64,000 nt of DNA from Acidobacteriota bacterium (lineage in GTDB: Bacteria > Acidobacteriota > Vicinamibacteria > Vicinamibacterales > 2-12-FULL-66-21). The stretch is taken from assembly GCA_016184105.1 (NCBI GenBank), contig JACPDI010000023.1:1-64000 (forward strand). The letters are read 5' to 3'. The position numbers were made by a program, and so were the translations under genes. A model generated the notes under the pieces. That model saw only the letters and a list, made by a program, of their open reading frames with translations. It was not told the DNA's origin and did no database searches. The stretch's first letter is position 1, and every line of letters starts with the position of its first letter. This document shows positions 8,220-16,649 of this stretch, in pieces.

Positions 8220-10616
8220 GTGCGCTTCTGGGCGCGCACACGCACCCGCGCGCCTGACCGCCTGCGTTTCCTGCCAAAACGCGCCGCGCGCGACGGCAGC
8301 CGGCTTGCTCCGGTGACCCTGGTGTTTCGCGACCTGCTCGACCACGCACACGATGTCATTTTCCGCTACCGCGTCCATCCGGCGGCTGGGTTCGAATACA
8401 TCAACCCCGCGGCGGCGCGCATCCTTGGCTACACGCCCGAAGAGCACTACGCCGATCCGCGGCTCGTCCGGAAGATCGTGCATCCCGACGACCGCGCGCG
8501 CCTTGATGACGCGCTCGCGCGTCTCGCCGCGGGCCGGAATCTCGACGGCGCGATGGAGATGCGTTACGTCCACCGGAATGGGTCAATCGTCTGGATGGAA
8601 ACGCGCGTCTTCGCCGAACGCGACGAGCCTGGAACGCTGGTGGCCATTGAGGGGGTCGCCAGGGATATCACCGGCCGCCTCGGCGTCGAGTGGAAGCGCG
8701 CGGAGGACGCGTCGCGCGAAAGCGCGCGGCATTTCCGCAGCCTGATCGAAAACGCCACGGACGTGGTCGCCACGGTCGACGTGAAGGGGGTCATCACCTA
8801 CCAGTCGCCCGCGACGCCGCGAATCATGGGCTACGCACCGGAGGAGATCGTCGGCCGCGACGCCTTCGAGCTGCTTCACCCGGACGACCGGGATCGCGTT
8901 CGCGCCGCCTTCGCGCGCGGCGTGTCCCTTTGCGAGCCGCAGAGGATCGAGTACCGGTACCTGCACAAGGACGGCGGCTATCGGTGGCTGGAATCGTACG
9001 GCCGCCCCATGTTCGACGAGACCGGAAGCGTCATCGGCGCGATCATCAACTCGCGCGACGTGACCGAGCGCCGCGAGGCCATGAACGCCATCGAACAGGC
9101 GAATGCGTACCGCAAGGCGGTCGAGGATGGCGTCCGCGTCGGACTGGTGATCACCGACTCAGAAGGGCGCCTGGCATACGCCAACCGTGCCCTCTACCAG
9201 ATGACCGGCTACGACGAACGCGAGCTGGTGGGGCTGACGGCCCCGTTCCCGTATTGGTGCCCGGAGGACCGGGACGCGCGGCTGGCGTGGTTCACGCGGC
9301 TGCTGCGCGGCGAGGTGGAGCCGCAGGGCTACGAGACGCAGGTGCTGCGGCGCAGCGGCGATCGCTTCGATGCCTTCGTGCAGCCATCTCCCGTGCAGCT
9401 GCCCGACGGCACGCAGGGATGGCTGGCCTCCTTCGAAGACATCACGCACCGCAAGCGCCTGGAGGCCGAGTTCCGGCAGGCGCAGAAGATGGAGGCGATC
9501 GGGCGGCTCGCCGGAGGGGTCGCACACGACTTCAACAACCTCCTCACCGCGATCGTCGGGTACACGGAACTGGCGCTCGAGGGCATTGGCGACGGCGATC
9601 CGCTGCGTGACGACCTCTCCGAGATCAGGAAGGCGGGGGAGAGCGCGGCCTCGCTGACGCGCCAGCTGCTGGCGTTCAGCCGGCACCAGGTGCTGCAGCC
9701 CGTGGTCCTCAGCCTCAACACCGTCGTGAGCGAGATGACCAAGATGCTCGCGCGCGTCATCGGCGAGGACGTGGTCCTGGTCACGGCGCTGGATCCGGGC
9801 CTCAAGCCGACGCGCGCCGACCGCGGGCAGATCGAGCAGGTCATCATGAACCTCGCGGTGAACGCGCGCGACGCCATGCCCTCGGGCGGCCGCCTCGTCA
9901 TTCAGACGGCCAACCGCACGCTGCACGATCCGGGTGGAGCCGGGCTGCCCGAGTTGACTCCGGGCGAATACGTCGCCCTGGCGGTGAGCGATACCGGCCA
10001 GGGCATGGATGCCCAGGTACGCAGCCACCTGTTCGAGCCGTTCTTCACGACGAAGGAGCGCGGGCGTGGCACGGGGCTGGGGCTGGCTACGATCTACGGC
10101 ATCATCAAGCAGAGCGCCGGCCACATTGTCGTGGACACGCGGGCGGGGCGAGGAAGCTCATTCGTGGTGTTCCTGCCGGTCAGCGCCGCGACCGACGAGG
10201 CGCAGTCCGCACCCGCGGGTGCCGCGGGCGCCGCGCACGCGCACGGGGAGCGGATCCTGGTTGTCGAGGACAACGACGCGATCCGTGCGCTCGCGCAGCA
10301 GGTCCTCGAGCAGGCGGGTTATACGGTGCGCGCGGCGCGCACGGCGGAAGAAGCGATCGGGATGCTGGAGATGGGCGCCTTCGCGATCGACCTGCTGGTC
10401 ACCGACGTCGTGATGCCGGGGCTGAGCGGGCCGGCGCTGGCCGCGCACCTGCGCGAGCGGATGCCGACACTGCGCTGCATTTTCATGTCGGGTTACGCCG
10501 AGGATGCGCTGAAGCAACACGGGGCAGAGGGGCACGAGCCGTCCTTCCTGCCCAAGCCGTTCCGGCCCTCGGTCCTCCTCCAGAAGGTGCGGGAGCAACT
10601 CGATCAGTACGTGTAG
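8220..10616 (+). CDS. Hybrid sensor histidine kinase with three PAS domains and a C-terminal receiver
   Basis: A 798-aa soluble signalling protein with no membrane helix visible. Order: PAS 1 (about 37-150), PAS 2 (about 165-285, with IMGYAPEEIVGRD), PAS 3 (about 300-415), then a histidine kinase core with H-box GGVAHDFNNLLTA (His436), N-box NLAVNARDAMPSGG, DTGQGM and GRGTGLGL. The C-terminal receiver domain is ERILVVEDND...LLVTDVVMPG (phosphoacceptor Asp729). The H-box is of the AHDFNN type common in PAS-rich orphan hybrids. The long frame starts with GTG at 8220; an internal GTG at 8313 (VTLVFRDLL) fits the first PAS domain as well. No cognate response regulator gene lies beside it. Confidence 0.88.
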   Translation: MRFWARTRTRAPDRLRFLPKRAARDGSRLAPVTLVFRDLLDHAHDVIFRYRVHPAAGFEYINPAAARILGYTPEEHYADPRLVRKIVHPDDRARLDDALARLAAGRNLDGAMEMRYVHRNGSIVWMETRVFAERDEPGTLVAIEGVARDITGRLGVEWKRAEDASRESARHFRSLIENATDVVATVDVKGVITYQSPATPRIMGYAPEEIVGRDAFELLHPDDRDRVRAAFARGVSLCEPQRIEYRYLHKDGGYRWLESYGRPMFDETGSVIGAIINSRDVTERREAMNAIEQANAYRKAVEDGVRVGLVITDSEGRLAYANRALYQMTGYDERELVGLTAPFPYWCPEDRDARLAWFTRLLRGEVEPQGYETQVLRRSGDRFDAFVQPSPVQLPDGTQGWLASFEDITHRKRLEAEFRQAQKMEAIGRLAGGVAHDFNNLLTAIVGYTELALEGIGDGDPLRDDLSEIRKAGESAASLTRQLLAFSRHQVLQPVVLSLNTVVSEMTKMLARVIGEDVVLVTALDPGLKPTRADRGQIEQVIMNLAVNARDAMPSGGRLVIQTANRTLHDPGGAGLPELTPGEYVALAVSDTGQGMDAQVRSHLFEPFFTTKERGRGTGLGLATIYGIIKQSAGHIVVDTRAGRGSSFVVFLPVSAATDEAQSAPAGAAGAAHAHGERILVVEDNDAIRALAQQVLEQAGYTVRAARTAEEAIGMLEMGAFAIDLLVTDVVMPGLSGPALAAHLRERMPTLRCIFMSGYAEDALKQHGAEGHEPSFLPKPFRPSVLLQKVREQLDQYV

Positions 10617-10639
10617 GCGCCGGCCTTTAGGCCGGCGCC
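10616..10639. terminator. Bidirectional hairpin between convergent genes
   Basis: Near-perfect palindrome with core GGCCTTTAGGCC and arms of about 11 bp (GGCGCCGGCCT / AGGCCGGCGCC). It overlaps the stop codons of the hybrid kinase (+) and the hydroxyacyl-CoA dehydrogenase (-). It probably ends transcription from both sides, though it lacks a T tract. Confidence 0.55.
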
Positions 10640-11490
10640 GGCGCGTACTGGTAGAACCCTCTGCCGCTCTTCCTTCCCAGGTGTCCGGCCGCCACCATGC
10701 GCCGCAGCAGCGGGCACGCGCGGTACTTCGGATCCCCCAGGCCGCCGTGCAACACCTCCATGATGGCCAGGCACACGTCCAGCCCGATGAAGTCGGCGAG
10801 CGTCAGCGGGCCCATGGGATGGTTCATCCCGAGCTTCATGACCGTGTCGATCGCCTCGGGCGTGCCGACCCCCTCCATGACGGCGTAGATGGCCTCATTG
10901 ATCATCGGCATCAGGATGCGATTGGAGATGAAGCCGGGGTAGTCGGCCGCCTCGACGGCGGTCTTGCCCAGGCGCCGGCAGAGCGCGGTGGCGACGGCCA
11001 TCGATTCGGCGGACGTCGCCTGGCCGCGAATCAGCTCCACGAGCGTCATGATCGGCACGGGGTTCATGAAGTGCATGCCGAGCACGCGATCCGGACGTTT
11101 CGTCGCGGCGCCCAGCAGCGTGATCGAGATCGAGGAGGTGTTGGAGGTGAGGATCACGCCGGGCCGCGCCAGCGAGTCGAGCCGCGCGAACAGCTCGCGC
11201 TTCGCGTCGGCGTGTTCCGCGATCGCTTCGACGAGGTAGTCGGCCTCGGCGAGCGGGTCGAGCGTCGCCGCGGCGTGCAGCCGTCCGAGCGCGGCGTCGC
11301 GGTCTGCCGCGGCCATCTTGCCCTTGTCCACGAACTTTCCAAGGCTGCGCTCGATGGTCTTGCGCGCGCGATCGAGCGCGCCGGGAAAGCTGTCGTGCAG
11401 GAGGACTTCAAAACCGTTGGCGGCAAACACCTGGGCGATCCCGTTGCCCATCGTGCCCGCGCCGATGACGCCGATGCGTTGAATGGTCAT
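10627..11490 (-). CDS. 3-hydroxybutyryl-CoA dehydrogenase
   Basis: NAD(P)-dependent oxidation of 3-hydroxyacyl-CoA to 3-ketoacyl-CoA, or the reverse, in short-chain fatty acid or butyrate metabolism. The 287-aa length is normal for the monofunctional Hbd/PaaH/FadB2 family. The N-terminal Rossmann motif is GVIGAGTMGNGIAQ (Gly10, Gly12, Gly15). Other family motifs are SNTSSISIT, the catalytic-histidine region GMHFMNPVP, and the C-terminal substrate region NRILMPMINEAIYAVMEGV with GRKSGRGFYQY. It follows the thiolase gene on the same strand after a 117-bp gap, so the two may act in sequence. Confidence 0.93.
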   Translation of the reverse strand: MTIQRIGVIGAGTMGNGIAQVFAANGFEVLLHDSFPGALDRARKTIERSLGKFVDKGKMAAADRDAALGRLHAAATLDPLAEADYLVEAIAEHADAKRELFARLDSLARPGVILTSNTSSISITLLGAATKRPDRVLGMHFMNPVPIMTLVELIRGQATSAESMAVATALCRRLGKTAVEAADYPGFISNRILMPMINEAIYAVMEGVGTPEAIDTVMKLGMNHPMGPLTLADFIGLDVCLAIMEVLHGGLGDPKYRACPLLRRMVAAGHLGRKSGRGFYQYAPAPA

Positions 11491-11515
11491 GAGGAATTCG
11501 CCCGGACTGTCACCA

Positions 11516-11603
11516 CAACGACCACCAAGGTCACGAAGCAGGGCACCGGAAATCGCCGTTCCCTTGTGCCCAGCGTTTGTGATCTTGGCGGTCTTCGTGG
11601 TTG
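11516..11603. repeat. Imperfect long inverted repeat between thiolase and hbd
   Basis: The left arm (CAACGACCACCAAGGTCACG, 11516-11535) is matched by an imperfect reverse complement ending in TTCGTGGTTG near 11603, with further pairing inside (CAGGGCAC against GTGCCC). The layout resembles bacterial interspersed mosaic (REP-type) elements. It fills most of the gap between the two fatty-acid genes and could also terminate or attenuate between them. Confidence 0.5.
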
Positions 11604-11607
11604 ACGT

Positions 11608-12789
11608 TCATTCTCGTTCCACCGCGAGCGCGACGCCGTTCCCGCCGCCGAGGCAGAGCGCCGCGATGCCGCGTTTGGCGTGGCGCCGCTGCATCGCGTA
11701 GAGCAGTGTGGTCAGCACGCGCGCGCCGCTCGAGCCGATCGCGTGGCCGAGCGCGACGGCGCCGCCGTGCACGTTGACGCGCTCGAGGTCGATTCCCAGC
11801 TCGCGCGTGACCGCAACCCCCTGCACGGCGAAGGCCTCGTTGATCTCGAACAGGTCCACGTCCTTCAAATTCCAGCCCGTCTTCGCCGCCAGTCGCTTCA
11901 CGGCGTCGACGGGCGTCATCATCACGTATTTCGGCGCAAGCCCGCTCGTGGCCTGGCCGGCGATGCGGGCGAGCGGAGTCCGGCCGAGCGCGCGGGCGCG
12001 TTCCTCGCTCGCGACCACGACCGCCGCCGCGCCATCGTTGACCCCCGGCGCGTTGCCGGCCGTGACGGTTCCATCCTTCTTGAACGCCGGCTTGAGCGCG
12101 CCGAGCGACGCGGCGGTGGTGTCCTCGCGGATCGGCTCGTCGCGATCCACGCGAATCGGCGCCCCCTTCTTCTGCGGGATCTCGATCGGCACGATCTCGT
12201 CCTTGAACCATCCCTCGCGCGTGGCGTGCGCCGCGCGGCGATGGCTCTCGGCGGCGTACGCGTCCTGCTCGGCACGGGAGACGTGGTACTCCTCGGCCAC
12301 CACCTCGCCGGAGATCCCCATGTGACAGCCCTCGAACGAGCACCACAGGCCGTCGCCGATCATCGAGTCCACGATTTCGGCGTGCCCCATGCGGAGCCCC
12401 TCGCGGACGCGCGGGAGCAGGTACGGCGCGTGGCTCATCGCCTCCATGCCGCCGGCCACCGCGACCTCGATGTCGCCGGCGGCGACTCCCTGCGCCGCGA
12501 GCATCACGGCCCGCAGGCCCGAGCCGCACACCATGTTGATCGTCATCGCCGCGACCGTGTCGGGCAGGCCGCCGCGCAACGCCGCCTGGCGCGCCGGCGC
12601 CTGTCCCTGTCCGGCGGAGATGACGTTGCCCATGATGCACTCGGTCACGGCATCGGGAGGGATCCGGGCTCGCGCGACCGCCTCGCGTACGACAATGGCG
12701 CCCAGCTCATGCGCCTCGAAATCTTTCAGCACGCCCATGAACTTACCGGTCGGGGTGCGGACTGCCGAGAGGATGACGGGGGTGGGCAT
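11608..12789 (-). CDS. Acetyl-CoA C-acetyltransferase (thiolase)
   Basis: Condenses or cleaves acyl-CoA and acetyl-CoA. The protein is 393 aa from the ATG at 12789 ([10 protein letters not shown]); an in-frame TTG four codons earlier is unlikely. It has the nucleophilic cysteine in [10 protein letters not shown] (Cys88), the conserved [10 protein letters not shown], the catalytic histidine region [19 protein letters not shown] and the second cysteine in [12 protein letters not shown], all typical of thiolase II (AtoB/PhaA). Paired with the downstream hydroxyacyl-CoA dehydrogenase it could serve acetoacetyl-CoA formation or short-chain beta-oxidation. The start codon is directly preceded by a CCTGAAC-type repeat. 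Confidence 0.93.
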   Translation of the reverse strand: MPTPVILSAVRTPTGKFMGVLKDFEAHELGAIVVREAVARARIPPDAVTECIMGNVISAGQGQAPARQAALRGGLPDTVAAMTINMVCGSGLRAVMLAAQGVAAGDIEVAVAGGMEAMSHAPYLLPRVREGLRMGHAEIVDSMIGDGLWCSFEGCHMGISGEVVAEEYHVSRAEQDAYAAESHRRAAHATREGWFKDEIVPIEIPQKKGAPIRVDRDEPIREDTTAASLGALKPAFKKDGTVTAGNAPGVNDGAAAVVVASEERARALGRTPLARIAGQATSGLAPKYVMMTPVDAVKRLAAKTGWNLKDVDLFEINEAFAVQGVAVTRELGIDLERVNVHGGAVALGHAIGSSGARVLTTLLYAMQRRHAKRGIAALCLGGGNGVALAVERE

Positions 12790-12791
12790 AT

Positions 12792-12823
12792 CAGGGTTCA
12801 AGGTTCAGGTTCAGGGTTCAGGA
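12792..12823. repeat. Short CCTGAAC repeat upstream of the thiolase start
   Basis: On the minus strand the 30 bases before the thiolase ATG are about four copies of CCTGAAC or CCTTGAAC. The same core occurs in the larger 14-bp array at 53433-53558. Confidence 0.7.
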
Positions 12824-12833
12824 GCACGTGTAG

Positions 12834-12856
12834 ACGCCGGCCTCCTAGGCCGGCGT
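12834..12856. terminator. Hairpin at the end of the DUF721 gene
   Basis: A 10-bp stem (ACGCCGGCCT / AGGCCGGCGT) with a 3-base loop, overlapping the stop codon of the DciA-like gene. It shares the GGCCT/AGGCC core with the hairpins at 7425 and 10616 and probably ends transcription of the DciA-like gene before the thiolase. Confidence 0.5.
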
Positions 12857-13141
12857 GATCTCCAAACACAGTCCCGGGACGCCAAGCAGTGCGTTCAGCC
12901 GGTCGGTGAGCACCGGGAGGCTGCGTTCAATCTCGGCGGCCCACCGTACGTCTTTAGGACGCACGCGGATGGTGCAGGGCGCCTCGAAAGCCGCGTCGGC
13001 CGCGCGCGCGAGCTGCGGCCCCGCCGCCATCTGCCAGGCGAGGCTGACCTTGCCGGGCGAGAGTGGTTGGCGGCGGATGACCTCCGACAGTACGGACGCA
13101 GCGAACTGGGGCACCGGCGTCAACTTTCTGCTGCGACGCAT
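12845..13141 (-). CDS. DUF721/DciA-like protein
   Basis: A 98-aa basic protein (MRRSRKLTPVPQF...) with the DUF721 pattern: an N-terminal helix (AASVLSEVIRR), the LSPGKVSLAWQMAAGPQLA region and a beta-hairpin (CTIRVRPKDVRWAAEIERS) followed by a final helix. DciA, the best-studied member, loads the replicative helicase DnaB in bacteria without DnaC. Assignment to helicase loading is by family only. The gene is divergent from maf, with a 22-bp gap between the two start codons. Confidence 0.75.
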   Translation of the reverse strand: MRRSRKLTPVPQFAASVLSEVIRRQPLSPGKVSLAWQMAAGPQLARAADAAFEAPCTIRVRPKDVRWAAEIERSLPVLTDRLNALLGVPGLCLEITPA

Positions 13142-13163
13142 CCATTCAGTCTACACTCGCGTG

Positions 13164-13721
13164 ATGCTCGTGCTCGCTTCGGCCTCCCCCAGGCGCGCGG
13201 ATTTGCTGCGCGCCGCCGGCATCCCGTTCACGGTCGAGACCCCCGACATCGACGAATGGCCGCTGGCGAACGAACCGCCCGAGTCCTACGTCCTCCGGGT
13301 CGCCCGCGATAAGGCCCTGGCGGTGGCCCGCCGGAAATCCGGCAGTCCCGTGCTCGGGGCGGACACCACGGTGGTCGTGGACGGCGGGATCCTTGGGAAA
13401 CCTTCGGACGACGCGGAGGCCCGAACCATGCTGCAACGCCTGTCAGGACGCGTCCACGACGTGCTGACGGGGGTGGCGCTCGAGGTTGGGGGCGGCGAGT
13501 GGACGGCGCTCGAAATCACCAGGGTACGCTTCTTGCCCCTGAGCGCAGGCGAAATCGACTGGTACATTGCATCCGGTGAGCCACGCGGGAAAGCCGGTGC
13601 CTACGCCATTCAGGGCCTGGCGTCGCGCTTCGTGGACAGGGTCGAAGGATCGTACACGAATGTGGTCGGGCTGCCTGTGCCGGCCGTGTGCGGGCTCCTG
13701 CGGCAGGCCCGGGTGCTGTAA
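13164..13721 (+). CDS. maf: Maf-family nucleotide pyrophosphatase
   Basis: House-cleaning dTTP/UTP or modified-nucleotide pyrophosphatase. The 185-aa protein starts MLVLASASPRRADLL, with the phosphate-binding SASPRR motif at residues 6-11. It continues with ADTTVVVDGGILGKP, GRVHDVLTGVAL and the family C-terminus KAGAYAIQGLASRFVDRVEGSYTNVVGLP. The ATG at 13164 follows a -10-like TACACT by only a few bases, so the message may be leaderless. Confidence 0.93.
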   Translation: MLVLASASPRRADLLRAAGIPFTVETPDIDEWPLANEPPESYVLRVARDKALAVARRKSGSPVLGADTTVVVDGGILGKPSDDAEARTMLQRLSGRVHDVLTGVALEVGGGEWTALEITRVRFLPLSAGEIDWYIASGEPRGKAGAYAIQGLASRFVDRVEGSYTNVVGLPVPAVCGLLRQARVL

Positions 13722-13754
13722 AATGGCCGGATACGCCGGCAGCGACAAGTCCTT

Positions 13755-14150
13755 ATGAAGCAAAGAGCTATCAAGATCGCTCTGACCACCCTCGTCCTCG
13801 TGGGCGCCTTCAGTGGCCTGCTGTACTCCACGCTCCGGGACGGCACCGAATACTACAAGCACGTCGAGGAGGTGTCGGGCGAGCCTTCCCGTTGGTACGG
13901 GAAGAAGCTGCAGCTGCACGGCTTCGTCGTGGACAAGTCGATCCTGCGCAGGCGGGACTCGCTCGACTACCGCTTCAAGATTCAGAGCAACGGCTCGGTG
14001 ATCGATGCGCGGTACACCGGCGTCGTGCCCGACACGTTCAAGGACGGCTCGGAGGTCGTGCTCAAGGGCACGCTCGGGCCCGACGGCTTCGACGTGGCGC
14101 CGAACGGCGTGATGGCGAAGTGCCCGTCGAAGTATGAGCCTGGAAAATAG
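13755..14150 (+). CDS. ccmE: Cytochrome c maturation heme chaperone CcmE (CXXXY variant)
   Basis: Periplasmic heme chaperone of System I: an N-terminal membrane anchor (about residues 6-26), then an OB-fold (LQLHGFVVDKSIL, DYRFKIQSNG, VVPDTFKDGSEVVLKGTL). The classical heme-binding HXXXY near the C-terminus reads CPSKY here, that is CXXXY, the variant described from Desulfovibrio and archaea in which cysteine replaces the heme-binding histidine. It heads a nine-gene ccm operon and is followed by ccmF after three bases. Confidence 0.93.
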   Translation: MKQRAIKIALTTLVLVGAFSGLLYSTLRDGTEYYKHVEEVSGEPSRWYGKKLQLHGFVVDKSILRRRDSLDYRFKIQSNGSVIDARYTGVVPDTFKDGSEVVLKGTLGPDGFDVAPNGVMAKCPSKYEPGK

Positions 14151-14153
14151 CTG

Positions 14154-16649
14154 ATGCCATCCCTCGGCACCTTCGTCCTGCTCGCCGCGTTCGTCATGGG
14201 TGCGTATGCCGCGGCCGCATCGGTCGTGGGGGCGCGCCGCCGCTCGCGCCGGTTGATTGAAAGCGGCCTCGGCGCGTTCTACTTGGTGACTGCGCTGATG
14301 GTGCTGGCCTCCGGCATCATCGTGCATGCGTTTGTGACGAACAACTACGCGATCAAGTACGTGCAGCGCTACTCGGACATGGCGCAGCCGCTGGCGTACA
14401 AGCTCGCATCGTACTGGGGAGGGCTCGACGGATCGATTCTGTTCTGGGTCTTTCTGCTGTCGGTGTTCGGCGCGATCGCGGTCCACTCGAACCGCGAGCG
14501 CCAGCGGGAGCTGATCCCGTACGTCGTGGCCACGATCGCCATCGTGGAGATGTTCTTCCTCTTCCTGATGGTGATCCACAACAACCCGTTCGAGACGTAC
14601 TTGACCGAGACGCACGCCGACGGCGCCGGGCTGAACCCGCTGCTGCAGAACTTCTACGTGGCGTTCCACCCGCCGGCGCTGTACATCGGGTTTGTCGGCA
14701 TGACGATCCCGTTCGCGTTCGGGATGGCGGCTCTGATCACCGGCTACCTGGATGACTCCTGGCTGCGGGCCGTCCGCCGCTGGACGATGATCAGCTGGTT
14801 CGCGCTGTCGTTCGGCCTGGTGCTCGGGATGCTGTGGGCCTACGAGGAGCTGGGCTGGGGCGGGTACTGGGGCTGGGATCCGGTCGAGAACGCCGGGCTG
14901 CTGCCCTGGTTCACCGCGACGGCGTTCCTGCACTCGGTGATGGTGCAGGAGCGGCGCGGCATGTTGCGGGTGTGGAACGTCTCGCTCGTGATCGTGACCT
15001 TCTTCCTCACGATCTTCGGCACGTTCATGACGCGTTCCGGCGTCGTGCAGTCGGTGCACGCCTTCGGCGAGGACCGCGAGCTGGCGCTGATGTTCACGGT
15101 CTTCATGGTGCTGATGCTCGGGGTGAGCTTCGGCTACGTGATTCATCGTCTCCCGCTGCTCAAGTCGCGCCACGAGCTGGACTCGTGGGTGTCGAAGGAA
15201 GCGGCGTTCCTCGCCAACAACTGGGTCCTGCTCTTCTCCGCGTTCTTCGTCCTGTTCGCGACGATGTTCCCCACGATCAGCGAGGCGCTGATGAACCAGC
15301 GTCTCACCGTGGGGCCGCCGTTCTTCAACAAGTGGATGGCGCCGATCGGCCTGATCCTCCTGATCCTCACCGGCGTGGGCCCGCTCCTCGCGTGGCGCAA
15401 GTCGACGGTGCGCAACCTGCGCGAGCAGTTCCTGTGGCCCGTCGTCTCGGCGATCGTCGTTGGCGGGGCGGTCGTGGCGCTCGGCGTGCGGGTCTGGAGC
15501 TCGGGGCTCTGCTTCGCGCTGAGCGCGTTCGTCTTCGGCACGATCGCGCAGGAGTTCTGGCGCGGCGCGCGGGTGCGCCAGGGAGGAACGGGCACCGACG
15601 TCCTCACCGCGCTCGTCGGACTGGTCGCCCGCTCGCGCCGGCGCTACGGCGGCTACGTCATTCATCTCGGCATCGTGCTGATGTTCCTCGGCTTTGCCGG
15701 CGAAGGCTTCAAGACCGAGGAACAGGTGCTGATGAAGCCGGGCCAGCAGACGACCCTGCGCGGCTACACCGTTCGCTACGACGGCATCCGCATCACCGAC
15801 GACGGGCAGAAGCAGATGGTGACGGGGCACGTCACGCTGTTTCGCGATGGGAAACAGGTCGGCGCGATGGAGCCCGGACGGCACTTCTTCCGCAAGCGCG
15901 AAGAGGAGCCGACCACGGAAGTGGCGATACGTCGCGGCGTCGCCGAGGACGTGTACGTCGTCCTCGCGGGGTACGACATGCAGACGCAGTCGGCGACGCT
16001 GATGCTCGTCGTGAACCCGCTGGTGAACTGGATCTGGTTCGGCTTCGCCGTCATGGCGATGGGCACCGGCATCGCGCTCCTGCCGGAGAGCACGTTCGCG
16101 TTCGCCGCCGCGCGCGCGCCGGCCGGCACCGTCACCGCCACGCTGCTGCTGCTCTCGCTGCTGCTCTGGCCGGCGGCGCTCGCCGCCGCCGAGCCGCAGC
16201 ACGTGGAGACGCCGCAGTCCGCCGCGGTCGAAGTGGCGCGCACGCCGGTCGAGAAGGAGCTGTGGCGCGAGCTGGTGTGCATGTGCGGCACGTGCGGCCG
16301 CAAGAAGATTGGCGACTTCTGCTGCGGCTACGCCGCCCAGATGCGTGCCGAGGTGAGGACGCTGCTCGACCAGGGAAGGACGAAAGATCAGATCTTTGCT
16401 TACTACATCGAGAAGTACGGCAGCCAGGAGCCGCTCGCGGCGCCGATCGACGAGGGCTTCAACCGGCTCGCCTGGCTCCTGCCGTACGTGTTTGGCGCGG
16501 CAGGGCTGGGCCTCATCGTGACCATGGCCATGCGCTGGTCGCGGAAGCCCGCGAGCGCGGCCGCAGACGACGGGGCGACCGAGGCGCGCGTCGAGGCCGA
16601 CCAATCCCTGAGCACAAGGCTGGACGATGAACTCCGAGATCTCGACTAG
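14154..16649 (+). CDS. ccmF: CcmF-CcmH fusion, heme lyase of cytochrome c maturation
   Basis: An 831-aa polytopic membrane protein. Residues 1 to about 660 are CcmF, the heme lyase, with the WWD signature WGGYWGWDPVENAGLLPW (about 233-250) and many membrane helices. After a further helix (about 665-680), the C-terminal 140 residues are a CcmH domain with the redox motif CMCGTC (Cys709, 711, 714), a following DFCCGY, the helical bundle, and a last membrane helix. CcmF and CcmH form one complex in the usual System I, so the fusion is functionally sensible. The classical CcmH motif is LRCxxC; the extra cysteines here are unusual. The start is an ATG at 14154. Confidence 0.93.
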   Translation: MPSLGTFVLLAAFVMGAYAAAASVVGARRRSRRLIESGLGAFYLVTALMVLASGIIVHAFVTNNYAIKYVQRYSDMAQPLAYKLASYWGGLDGSILFWVFLLSVFGAIAVHSNRERQRELIPYVVATIAIVEMFFLFLMVIHNNPFETYLTETHADGAGLNPLLQNFYVAFHPPALYIGFVGMTIPFAFGMAALITGYLDDSWLRAVRRWTMISWFALSFGLVLGMLWAYEELGWGGYWGWDPVENAGLLPWFTATAFLHSVMVQERRGMLRVWNVSLVIVTFFLTIFGTFMTRSGVVQSVHAFGEDRELALMFTVFMVLMLGVSFGYVIHRLPLLKSRHELDSWVSKEAAFLANNWVLLFSAFFVLFATMFPTISEALMNQRLTVGPPFFNKWMAPIGLILLILTGVGPLLAWRKSTVRNLREQFLWPVVSAIVVGGAVVALGVRVWSSGLCFALSAFVFGTIAQEFWRGARVRQGGTGTDVLTALVGLVARSRRRYGGYVIHLGIVLMFLGFAGEGFKTEEQVLMKPGQQTTLRGYTVRYDGIRITDDGQKQMVTGHVTLFRDGKQVGAMEPGRHFFRKREEEPTTEVAIRRGVAEDVYVVLAGYDMQTQSATLMLVVNPLVNWIWFGFAVMAMGTGIALLPESTFAFAAARAPAGTVTATLLLLSLLLWPAALAAAEPQHVETPQSAAVEVARTPVEKELWRELVCMCGTCGRKKIGDFCCGYAAQMRAEVRTLLDQGRTKDQIFAYYIEKYGSQEPLAAPIDEGFNRLAWLLPYVFGAAGLGLIVTMAMRWSRKPASAAADDGATEARVEADQSLSTRLDDELRDLD

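Noticed and set aside
10627-12789. A polyhydroxybutyrate synthesis operon
   Set aside because: The thiolase would fit, but the partner is an Hbd-type dehydrogenase, not PhaB, and no PHA synthase is present.
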